Positions 5,915-12,618 of a stretch of DNA of 13,415 nt are shown piece by piece. The translations under genes were made by a program, and so were the position numbers. The DNA is from Acidobacteriota bacterium (GTDB lineage Bacteria > Acidobacteriota > Terriglobia > UBA7540), in contig QHZK01000074.1 of NCBI GenBank assembly GCA_003224635.1, positions 1 to 13,415 of the forward strand, given 5' to 3'. Position 1 is the first letter of the stretch; each line of letters starts with the position of its first letter. The notes under the pieces were generated by a model. It was not told the DNA's origin, ran no database searches, and worked only from the letters and a program-made list of their open reading frames with translations.

Positions 5915-6922
5915 TTATCGGTCTCGGCGATTGCTGAAGTAATAGGTCCCCCGCGCTATCAGCTCTACAGGACCGGTGAGTGTGACCTCCTTTCCCTCAG
6001 GCCAAGCTACGTCGAGCGCCCCGGCGAGCGTTTGTACGCGGACCTTGCGGCTGGTTAGTCCGTTCAGCACACACGCCACAACTGCGGCGCAGGACCCCGT
6101 GCCTGACGATTGAGTCTTCCCTACCCCGCGCTCCCAGAAGCGGACTTCGATTTCGTTCCTGGAGATCACCCTGACGAACTCTACGTTAGTGCGCTTGGGA
6201 AACAGCTCGCTTGCTTCAATCTCGCGTCCGAGGTCCGCCCAGTCAAAGGCGTCGAAGTCGGACACTGGAACGGTGCAGTGGGGATTGCCCATCGAGGTGA
6301 CGGTGACCTTGAGGATTCCCCGCGACGTCTCAAGCGGAAACCCGATCACAGGAGAGTGACCAGTACTGGCCTTGAAGGGAATCTTCTTGGCCTGGAGGAT
6401 GGGCTCGCCCATGGCGACGCGGAAGACCCAATGCCCCTTATCCGCCTCGAGCATTTGAAGCGACTTCACACCCGCCGGCGTCTCAATCCTCAGTTCGCGC
6501 AGGCGCGACACCCTTTGCGCCTGCTTGTTTCCCGGCTTGGACTCCAGCCGCTGGCGCGCGCTGTCAAGGATGTATGCGGCGGCGCAGCGAATGCCGTTGC
6601 CGGACATTTCGGCTTCGCTTCCGTCGGAGTTGCGAATGCGTATCTTCCCGAGATGTCGCCGGCCTGACGGCTCCCGCAGCAGGATCAATCCGTCGGCGCC
6701 TATCCCCGTGTGCCGGTCGCAGATTTGCCGAGCCAGCATGGAAGAGCGAAGTAATAAAAATCTGTTAGGCGCAGTATCCTCAGGAGACATCTCACCCAGG
6801 ACTCCGCGGGCATGTTCCAGAAGCTTTCTGATGTCATTTTCGGGCACGACAATGAAATCATTGCCTGCGGCATGAAATTTCGCAAAGGGTAATTCGAACG
6901 ATATCTCACCACTCTGGGTCAT
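5915..6922 (-). CDS. dapF: Diaminopimelate epimerase, with the second catalytic Cys replaced by Ser
   Basis: DapF interconverts LL- and meso-diaminopimelate for lysine and peptidoglycan synthesis using two cysteines as acid and base. Seen here: FAKFHAAGNDF at the N-terminus, DRHTGIGADGL (69-79), MSGNGIRC (106-113) with catalytic C113, MGNPHC (211-216) and ERGVGKTQSSGTGSCAA (264-280). In the usual motif TQACGTGACA the first Cys is the second catalytic residue (C217 in Haemophilus); here that position is S273, while the later Cys (C278) is kept. The codon is TCA, clearly read. The protein is 335 residues, longer than the usual 275-280, with extra sequence at about 35-62 and 122-145. It is the last gene of the mtnP-led run, 9 nt after the glycosyltransferase. 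It may be a lineage variant of DapF or an epimerase or isomerase acting on another substrate. Confidence 0.88.
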   Translation of the reverse strand: MTQSGEISFELPFAKFHAAGNDFIVVPENDIRKLLEHARGVLGEMSPEDTAPNRFLLLRSSMLARQICDRHTGIGADGLILLREPSGRRHLGKIRIRNSDGSEAEMSGNGIRCAAAYILDSARQRLESKPGNKQAQRVSRLRELRIETPAGVKSLQMLEADKGHWVFRVAMGEPILQAKKIPFKASTGHSPVIGFPLETSRGILKVTVTSMGNPHCTVPVSDFDAFDWADLGREIEASELFPKRTNVEFVRVISRNEIEVRFWERGVGKTQSSGTGSCAAVVACVLNGLTSRKVRVQTLAGALDVAWPEGKEVTLTGPVELIARGTYYFSNRRDR

Positions 6923-6931
6923 ATCGGACCG

Positions 6932-8593
6932 TCACTCTAAGCCGCCGGATCGGTTGCGGCAACGATAAATCTCAACGCCGTCTTCGCCCGGAAATTTGTA
7001 CTTCTCGACCAGCGCGAAGTCCGCGAATGCCTGCGGATAAGCCCGCATCAGCTCGTCCACCCTATCGCCAGCGTCGCGCAGAATCCAGCCCGCCCACTTT
7101 TGCGCGCCAAACCGAAGTTGCGACCAATACAAGCGGTTGGTCTCACTCAAGGTCTTACGAAATGGAATGCCAACCTGCGGCAGCACGCAGGGGTATTTCC
7201 CGGCGGCCATCAAAACCACCTGGCCATCGTAATTCGCGCGCAGGAAATGAATCATCGCCTGCTGCGTTTTCGAGCGGCACGGGCTGTTGAGGATTCCCTC
7301 TTTCGCGACCGCGAGTTCGCTCGGGCCATGCCGGAGGGTGGCAGCCGCCTGCGCGAGGATCACGCCGACCAAGGCTGTCCCTAAGACGTGCTGCACCCGC
7401 GGCGTCAGGCCGGGCGCGACGAGAAAGGAACAAAGGACCGCCACCGCCGGCAGCATCTCAAGTCCATAGCGCAGATTGTAGTACGTGTTCGGAAAAAGCG
7501 TTGGGACGTAGAGGGGCACCGCCGCGCGGGCCATCGATTGAACGTAAAACGGAAGGGGCACGAGGAGCAACAGTGCGGCGGCCCGCCGGGCGCGTTCGCG
7601 GCCTTCGGCCGCCCAGGCGACCAGCCCGAGCACGGCCAGCTCGAGCGGCCAGGCGCCGATCACGAGCTTCAAGTCCTCGACATAATAGCGCGCCGAGAGC
7701 AGCCAGCTGCCCTCGGTCGGATAGCGGAAGCCGGTCGTCGCAATCTGGTGAGCGTAGATCGCCTGCGCCGAATAAGGCCCATCGTAAAACTCGATGGGAT
7801 TACCGAAGCGCAGCGTGTTGTGAAGCACCCAGAGCGCGGGCCCGCTCCCCGCGATCACCGAGAACAGAACCACGTGCCGAAGCCGCGCACTAGAGGGCTC
7901 AGGCCGCGCGAACCATACAAACAATGCCGCAAAGGGAAGCAGGAACCAGCCGTCGTAGCGCGTCAGCGTGCCGAGAAGCGCGGCCACGGCAGCCCCGACT
8001 AGCGCGCCCCTGCGCCCCGTCTCCTGGAAGCGAAAGAGGCCGTACACCACGAGCACCGCCCAGAGCAGGGCCAGCGGCTCCGTCAAAGGCGTCGAGGCCA
8101 AGTACGCCATGTTGGGACAGGCGACGAACGCCGCGAGTGCCACAAGGGCGGCCGCCGCGCTGCGGTTCATCTCGAGACAGAGGCGAAAGACGGACCAGGC
8201 CGTGGCGATGAAGGCGGCGGTCGAAACGATGCTGCCCGCCAGGCCCGTTCGCCAAAGCTTATCACTCAGGGTGAGTGGCGAAGCGAGCAGATGGAACAAG
8301 GGCAGCCACACGCTGCCAATCTCTGAATATCCGGGGGTGAGCGAATCCCAGAGGCGTCGCGCGCCTTCCATGTGCGCGATTCCGTCCCCGTAAAGATTGG
8401 TGAGGCCGCGGGAATAGAAGAAGTAAAGAGACGCAAGCGGCGCCGCGAGAATGACGGCGAAAGCCACGGCGGCCGCCTTCGGAGACAGCCGAAGCGCGTC
8501 GTCCGGGTCGCCCCGCGCCCGACGCACGGAGCTTCGGGACGCCTCGCCCGCGCCGGGCGTGCGCGCGGATTCCATCGCGGCAGGCTCAGACAT
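6932..8593 (-). CDS. GT-C fold membrane glycosyltransferase (PMT/ArnT-like, GT39-type)
   Basis: This is an integral membrane protein of 553 residues with a polar N-terminal tail of about 38 residues and roughly ten hydrophobic segments, ending in a soluble C-terminal part of about 110 residues. After the first membrane segment (about 40-60) it has YGDGIAHMEGARRL, an acidic first external loop as in polyprenyl-phosphate-sugar glycosyltransferases, and GYSEIGSVWLPLFHLL, which matches the GT39/ArnT-like layout. The expected role is transfer of a sugar from a lipid-linked donor to a lipid, protein or glycan outside the cytoplasmic membrane; donor and acceptor cannot be told. ATG at 8593 overlaps the stop of the pfkB gene by 8 bp, so translation is probably coupled. 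A TTG directly upstream (8596) is an alternative start. Confidence 0.8.
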   Translation of the reverse strand: MSEPAAMESARTPGAGEASRSSVRRARGDPDDALRLSPKAAAVAFAVILAAPLASLYFFYSRGLTNLYGDGIAHMEGARRLWDSLTPGYSEIGSVWLPLFHLLASPLTLSDKLWRTGLAGSIVSTAAFIATAWSVFRLCLEMNRSAAAALVALAAFVACPNMAYLASTPLTEPLALLWAVLVVYGLFRFQETGRRGALVGAAVAALLGTLTRYDGWFLLPFAALFVWFARPEPSSARLRHVVLFSVIAGSGPALWVLHNTLRFGNPIEFYDGPYSAQAIYAHQIATTGFRYPTEGSWLLSARYYVEDLKLVIGAWPLELAVLGLVAWAAEGRERARRAAALLLLVPLPFYVQSMARAAVPLYVPTLFPNTYYNLRYGLEMLPAVAVLCSFLVAPGLTPRVQHVLGTALVGVILAQAAATLRHGPSELAVAKEGILNSPCRSKTQQAMIHFLRANYDGQVVLMAAGKYPCVLPQVGIPFRKTLSETNRLYWSQLRFGAQKWAGWILRDAGDRVDELMRAYPQAFADFALVEKYKFPGEDGVEIYRCRNRSGGLE

Positions 8594-9491
8594 CAAAGTG
8601 GGTCATGCTCTTGAATTCGTTGAAACGGGTTTCGATATCCTCCGGCGTCAGCCGCAACAGCCGCCCCAGGCCGAATTCCTCGACCGCGAAACTCGCCATC
8701 ACGGAGCCGTAAACCAGCGCCCGCCTGAGCCCCCCGTCGGCGAGGTCGCCGCTGCGCGCGAGGTGTCCCATGAAGCCGCCCGCAAAGCTGTCTCCGGCGC
8801 CCGTCGGGTCGCGGACCTCTTCGAGCGGGTATCCGGGCGCGAAAAAAATCGTGCCGTCCTTGAAGAGGCAGGCGCCGTATTCACCGCGCTTCAGCACCAC
8901 GATGCGAGGCCCAAGCCTTTGAATCGCGGCAGCGGCGCGCCTGAGGTTTCCCGTCCCGGAGAGCATCCGGGCCTCGGCCTCATTGATGACGAGCATATCG
9001 ACCTCAGCCAGCGTCTTCTTCAGCTCCTCCGGCTTCCCCTTGATCCAGTAATTCATGGTGTCGCAGGCCACCAAGCGCACCCGCGGGAGTTGGCGACGCA
9101 CGTGAAGCTGCAGTGGGGGATCGATGTTGCCCAGGAATACGAACTCACTTCCCAGGTACGAAGCAGGCACCTTCGGGGCAAAGCGCTCGAAAACATTGAG
9201 CTGGGTTTCGAGCGTCCGCGCCTCGCTCATGTCTCCATCGTATTGACCTCGCCAGCGAAACGTTTTCCCCCGCGCCCGTTCGAGGCCTTCGATGTCAATC
9301 CGGCGGCTGGTAAAGACTCGCAACTGCTCCTCGCCGAAATCCTCACCCACGACCGCCACGACTTTTACGGGTGCGAAATAGCTGGCGGTCACGGAGAAGA
9401 AGCTGGCGGAGCCGCCCAGGACTTCCTCCGCCTTGCCGTAAGGCGTCTCGAGGGAATCAAAGGCGACCGAACCAACGACGAGCAACGACAT
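8586..9491 (-). CDS. PfkB-family sugar or nucleoside kinase
   Basis: PfkB (ribokinase) family enzymes phosphorylate sugars or nucleosides with ATP. The 301-residue protein starts MSLLVVGSVAFDS, the typical first strand, which fixes the start at ATG 9491; the frame is open 28 codons further up but that part is not family-like. It has the di-Gly hinge at GGSAS (26-30), an NEAE motif (170-173), and the C-terminal signature DPTGAGDSFAGGF (228-240) with catalytic D234. AGAGG lies 13 nt before the ATG, rather far. The gene lies between a small membrane protein gene (10 nt away) and the glycosyltransferase gene (8-bp overlap), two genes after mtnP. A substrate tied to methylthioadenosine salvage (a nucleoside or a ribose derivative) is suggested by position only. 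Confidence 0.88.
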   Translation of the reverse strand: MSLLVVGSVAFDSLETPYGKAEEVLGGSASFFSVTASYFAPVKVVAVVGEDFGEEQLRVFTSRRIDIEGLERARGKTFRWRGQYDGDMSEARTLETQLNVFERFAPKVPASYLGSEFVFLGNIDPPLQLHVRRQLPRVRLVACDTMNYWIKGKPEELKKTLAEVDMLVINEAEARMLSGTGNLRRAAAAIQRLGPRIVVLKRGEYGACLFKDGTIFFAPGYPLEEVRDPTGAGDSFAGGFMGHLARSGDLADGGLRRALVYGSVMASFAVEEFGLGRLLRLTPEDIETRFNEFKSMTHFDV

Positions 9492-9501
9492 CTTGTTAGA
9501 A

Positions 9502-10029
9502 TTACCTCTGAGGGGAAGGTTCGATGGGCAACTGGCGGCTAGCGCGCGAAAGGCTCGCCGCGAGATCGCGCACACCAGACGCGAATACTCCCACGCCCAT
9601 CAGCATCAGCAGCCACGAGAGCGGCCGGTGGTCGGCTTGGGTGAACGCGGTAGGGCGCCGCGACCAAGTGAAAAGCTCGGGCAACAGGTAGGCGAGGAAA
9701 GCGCCATAAACGATTCCCATGATGGTATGCATCACTCGCTCGCCAGCCGGAAGCCTCCGCCGCACGTCTTCCTCGATGAAGTCCCACAGTGTGATGCCGA
9801 TCTCGGTCGCGAGTAGGCCAACGAAAACCCAGGCGAAAACTCCATTCCACTCTATCCAACCCAGCGTGCAGAAGATCACGGCATAAAGAAAATCGCGCGT
9901 GGCGTGCAGACGCAGTTCCAAACGGGCGCCCGGGGCCGTTGGAAGGTGCGCGTAACGTTCGTGGTAACGAAGCGTATCGAACGCTCCAAGGAAGCCTTGC
10001 GCCGCCAGGAGAATCAAGGCCGCAGTCAT
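9502..10029 (-). CDS. Small multispanning membrane protein, family not recognised
   Basis: The 175-residue protein has about five hydrophobic segments: residues 1-17, 45-62, 63-83, 99-118 and 133-152. Between segments 1 and 2 lies a conserved-looking polar stretch with RYHERYAH and RLELRLHATRD, and after segment 3 WDFIEEDVRRRLPAGERVMH. The clustered His, Glu and Arg residues near the membrane could be a metal or lipid-headgroup site; this is a guess. The tail after 155 is polar. It lies 47 nt after the mtnP stop and 10 nt before the pfkB start, so it belongs to the same run of genes. No Shine-Dalgarno site stands out at ATG 10029. Confidence 0.75.
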   Translation of the reverse strand: MTAALILLAAQGFLGAFDTLRYHERYAHLPTAPGARLELRLHATRDFLYAVIFCTLGWIEWNGVFAWVFVGLLATEIGITLWDFIEEDVRRRLPAGERVMHTIMGIVYGAFLAYLLPELFTWSRRPTAFTQADHRPLSWLLMLMGVGVFASGVRDLAASLSRASRQLPIEPSPQR

Positions 10030-10076
10030 TCGAACCCGTCTTCACCTGGACCAGCTTCCAGGCTGTCCTGAGCTTG

Positions 10077-10940
10077 CTACTTCAGATATTTCCCTACAAG
10101 CAACGCGAGCTTTTTCCGCGTCCGGGCCGGGATCCTCTTCGGGTCGGTGAGGATAGCATGCGCCAGGGCGGACGCGCACTTGCACGTTCGTTCCCTGGGC
10201 AGGCGCGCCACGGCCGCGCGCACGATCTTCTGCGCGTTTTCCACGTTCCGGTTCAGATACTCGATCACAAGGTCCACGGTAACCGAGTCGTGTTGTGCGT
10301 GCCAGCAATCGTAGTCCGTTACCATGGCGAGGGTGGCGTAGCAGATCTCGGCTTCGCGCGCCAGCTTCGCCTCGGGCAAGTTGGTCATGCCGATCAGGTC
10401 CATGCCCCAGGCGCGATAGGCGTTCGATTCGGCCAAGGTCGAGAAAGCCGGGCCCTCCATGCACACGTAAGTGCCGCCGCGATGGCAAGTCACTTTATGG
10501 ACCGCGCAGGCGCCGGCCAGCGCCTCCACCATCCGGGGGCAAAAAGGCCTGTCGAAGCTCACGTGCGCCACGAGGCCCTGGCCGAAGAACGTGGAGACGC
10601 GACCCACGGTGCGGTCGAAAAACTGCGAGGGCAGCGCCATATCAGTCGGCTTGAAGTCCTCGCGCAGGGAGCCCACGGCGCTCAGCGAGATGATCTGTTC
10701 GACGCCGAGCTTTTTCATGCCGTAAATGTTGGCGCGGAAGTTGATCTCGGAAGGCATCAGCACGTGGCCGCGTCCATGCCGGGCCAAAAACGCCACCCGG
10801 CGCCCTTCCAGCTCTCCCATCACGTAAACGTCTGACGGACGGCCAAAGGGCGTCGTTACGCGCACCGCGCGCGCCCGCTCGAGGCCCGGCATGGTGTAAA
10901 GGCCGCTGCCTCCGATGATGCCGATTTCAGCTTTGGGCAT
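10077..10940 (-). CDS. mtnP: S-methyl-5'-thioadenosine phosphorylase
   Basis: MtnP cleaves methylthioadenosine with phosphate into adenine and 5-methylthioribose 1-phosphate, removing a by-product of polyamine and related synthesis. The 287-residue protein shows the purine phosphorylase PNP/MTAP fold signatures: GIIGGSGLY (7-15), RHGRGH (54-59), the phosphate and ribose loops, GTYVCMEGPAFST (156-168), GMTNLPEAKLAREAEICY (184-201) and TDYDCWH (208-214), where the two Asp match the adenine-contacting pair of human MTAP. The length is typical. A heptamer array ends one base before the ATG, so no ribosome site is visible. It heads the run membrane protein, pfkB, glycosyltransferase, dapF. No mtnA or other salvage gene is in the window. 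Confidence 0.94.
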   Translation of the reverse strand: MPKAEIGIIGGSGLYTMPGLERARAVRVTTPFGRPSDVYVMGELEGRRVAFLARHGRGHVLMPSEINFRANIYGMKKLGVEQIISLSAVGSLREDFKPTDMALPSQFFDRTVGRVSTFFGQGLVAHVSFDRPFCPRMVEALAGACAVHKVTCHRGGTYVCMEGPAFSTLAESNAYRAWGMDLIGMTNLPEAKLAREAEICYATLAMVTDYDCWHAQHDSVTVDLVIEYLNRNVENAQKIVRAAVARLPRERTCKCASALAHAILTDPKRIPARTRKKLALLVGKYLK

Positions 10941-10941
10941 G

Positions 10942-11141
10942 GTCAGTTGTCCGTTGTCCGTTGTCAGTAGTCAGTTGCCGGTCATGTCGGGTGGTCTGTG
11001 CTCAGTTGTCCTTTGTCACTTGTCACTTGTCCCTTGTCCAAGAGATTCCTCCAAGGCCGCCGTCTAAGCAAGGAACCCAATGACCAGGGACAAAGGACGA
11101 AGGACAAACAACAACTGACCACGGACAACGGACAACGAACA
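10942..11141. repeat. Heptamer word array with inverted arms, about 20 units (GTCCGTT type)
   Basis: The array fills most of the gap between the hydrolase stop (11151) and the mtnP start (10940). The left arm has five heptamers in phase at 10942-10976 (GTCAGTT, GTCCGTT) and six more at 11001-11042 (such as GTCACTT), out of phase with the first block. The right arm has nine heptamers in perfect phase at 11079-11141 of the complementary type (ACGGACA, AAGGACA). The arms can pair over most of their length. The first word begins 1 nt from the mtnP ATG. The unit change between sub-blocks suggests growth by local duplication followed by drift. Confidence 0.8.
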
Positions 11142-11150
11142 GTATTACCC

Positions 11151-11987
11151 TCACGAACTGCCATCCACAGGAACGGCTGTGATTTTACCCCCACTCTCCG
11201 TCAGCCTCGCCCAAGGGGCTTCGGCATCATGCGGAAAGGCCACGAGCGCCTGCCGCGCCGCCAGCAACGGGAGCAGACGCTTCTTGTTGGCGAGCGTTTC
11301 CATGGGATAAAGGTCCAAGCTCATAATCCAGGGGTACGCGAGGTGCGCGCGCGTAGGCACGAGGTCCGAAATGAAGCAGGCTTGCTGTCCCTCGGACTCG
11401 ATCCACACGCACTGCATGTTCCGATTATGGCCCGGCGCAACCTCAACGCGAATGCCGGGAACGATCTCGCGGTCGCTGTCGAGGAAGTCCGTCTGCGCCT
11501 CGGCCGCCAGAAAGAAGTCGGCGATGTAGCTCGCGCGGTCGCGCTCCGTGGGGCGCAGCGCGTGCTCCCACTCGCCACGCTGCACGACGTAGCGGGCGCG
11601 CGGAAACGTCGGGACCAGCTTCGAGCCGTCGCCCCGGACGTTCCAACCGCAGTGGTCGAAGTGCAGGTGCGTGTTGACGACGATGTCGACGTCCTCGGGA
11701 GCGAGCCCGTGGCTCTTGAGATCATCGAGCAACGTCGCTCCTCTGCGGACGTCATAGATGTCCGCAAACTTTCGGTCGAACTTGTCGCCAATACCGGTCT
11801 CGATCAGGACCTTATGCCCGCCGGTCCGCACCAGCAGGCAGTTCAAGCCCATGGGCACGCGATTGCGGGAGTCGGCCGGGGCCTTCTTCTCCCACAGCAC
11901 CTTGGGCACCACGCCGAACACCTGGCCGCCATCGAGCGCGAAGGCGCCGTCGGAAAGGGCCCAGATATCGAAGTCGCCCAGTTTCAT
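11151..11987 (-). CDS. Metallo-beta-lactamase-fold hydrolase
   Basis: This is a 278-residue MBL-fold protein, probably binding two zinc ions and acting in the cytoplasm (no signal peptide). The ligand set is complete: THLHFDHCG with H107, H109, D111 and H112, GHN with H187, SDL with D208, and FPHD with H253. The early part, SDGAFALDGG and a variable loop with PMGLNCLLVRTGG, resembles the lactonase-like group of the superfamily (AHL lactonase, N-acyl-hydrolase relatives). The substrate is not determined; lactone or ester hydrolysis is the best guess. The only upstream sequence like a ribosome site is weak (GAAGCGA just before ATG). Both flanking gaps are filled by word arrays, so it may be its own transcription unit. 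Confidence 0.88.
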   Translation of the reverse strand: MKLGDFDIWALSDGAFALDGGQVFGVVPKVLWEKKAPADSRNRVPMGLNCLLVRTGGHKVLIETGIGDKFDRKFADIYDVRRGATLLDDLKSHGLAPEDVDIVVNTHLHFDHCGWNVRGDGSKLVPTFPRARYVVQRGEWEHALRPTERDRASYIADFFLAAEAQTDFLDSDREIVPGIRVEVAPGHNRNMQCVWIESEGQQACFISDLVPTRAHLAYPWIMSLDLYPMETLANKKRLLPLLAARQALVAFPHDAEAPWARLTESGGKITAVPVDGSS

Positions 11988-12028
11988 TTCGCTTCATGCA
12001 GGTAGTAGCTGTAAGAAAAATGATCAGT

Positions 12029-12124
12029 TATGAATTCTGAATTATGAATTGTGAATAGTGAGGCACAAACAGAGGGATTACAATTTGTAATTCATAATTC
12101 ATCATTCATAATTCATCATTCATC
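12029..12124. repeat. Heptamer word array with inverted arms, 5 + 6 units (TATGAAT / ATTCATA)
   Basis: The left arm (12029-12063) has five heptamers in phase, such as TATGAAT and TCTGAAT. The right arm (12083-12124) has six in phase, such as ATTCATA and ATTCATC, the exact complement of the left word. The arms are about 19 nt apart and could form a hairpin. The mce stop (12106-12108) lies inside the right arm, so the last residues (MNDEL) are encoded by repeat DNA. The array is AT-rich in a GC-rich region. Confidence 0.8.
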
Positions 12125-12546
12125 CCACCACCTACCACCTGCTGTTCTTCCAGGAGCTCAATCAACACCCCCGCCGTACTTGAGGGGTGCAGAAACGCGA
12201 TGCGCTCGTTCCCTGCCCCGACGCGGGGCTCGCGGTCGATCAGGCGCACACCCTGTTGTTCGAGTTGTGCGAGGGACTCCGCGAGATTTCCAACGGATAG
12301 CGTCAGGTGATGGATTCCCTGGCCGCGCTTCGAGATAAACCGCGCGATCGCCGAGTCCGGCGATGTCGCCTCGAGCAGCTCGATGCGGCTCTCGCCCACG
12401 GCAAACACCGCGACACGCACTTGCTGGTCCGCGACCAGCCCCTCGGAGTCCGGACCGCGGCCGAGCAGGTTTTCGAAAATCGGCACCGCCGCCTCGAGAG
12501 ACTCAACCGCGATGCCGACGTGGTGAATTTTCATGGGAAAAATCAC
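12106..12546 (-). CDS. mce: Methylmalonyl-CoA epimerase (VOC fold)
   Basis: The enzyme interconverts (S)- and (R)-methylmalonyl-CoA so that methylmalonyl-CoA mutase can make succinyl-CoA, linking propionyl-CoA breakdown to the TCA cycle. The 146-residue protein is two betaalphabetabetabeta VOC modules. It has HHVGIAV at the first strand, a GES.IELLE strand, GIHHLTLSV in the second module and LIELLE near the end; the His and Glu positions match the metal ligands of the family. GTG at 12546 has GGGAG 10 nt upstream (12557-12561); ATG at 12534 has none. The gene follows meaB by 46 nt, as expected of the pathway. Its last five or so codons are in a heptamer array. It could be another VOC enzyme, but the meaB neighbour supports the call. 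Confidence 0.9.
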   Translation of the reverse strand: MIFPMKIHHVGIAVESLEAAVPIFENLLGRGPDSEGLVADQQVRVAVFAVGESRIELLEATSPDSAIARFISKRGQGIHHLTLSVGNLAESLAQLEQQGVRLIDREPRVGAGNERIAFLHPSSTAGVLIELLEEQQVVGGGMNDEL

Positions 12547-12569
12547 ACCGTCGAGTCTCCCAGATCGCT

Positions 12570-12618
12570 TTGCGAATTGCGAATTGCGAATTTCAAATTT
12601 TGACTTTCGACCTTCGAC
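12570..12618 (-). repeat. Heptamer word array, 7 units (TTGCGAA to TTTCGAC)
   Basis: Three identical TTGCGAA words (12570-12590) are followed in perfect phase by TTTCAAA, TTTTGAC, TTTCGAC and CTTCGAC, to 12618. The units drift gradually along the array. The meaB stop (12593-12595) is inside, so the last eight or so MeaB residues are encoded by the array. It ends before the mce Shine-Dalgarno (12557-12561). Confidence 0.75.

Noticed and set aside
8451..9542. Plus-strand frame of 363 codons over the PfkB gene
   Set aside because: The minus-strand frame has complete PfkB motifs; the plus frame has none and is a GC-rich shadow.
9492..9575. Upstream extension of the PfkB frame (28 residues)
   Set aside because: The family starts at the VVGSVAFD strand; the extension overlaps the end of the membrane-protein gene and is unlike the family.
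10942..12124. CRISPR array
   Set aside because: Repeats are 7 bp, tandem without spacers, and degenerate.
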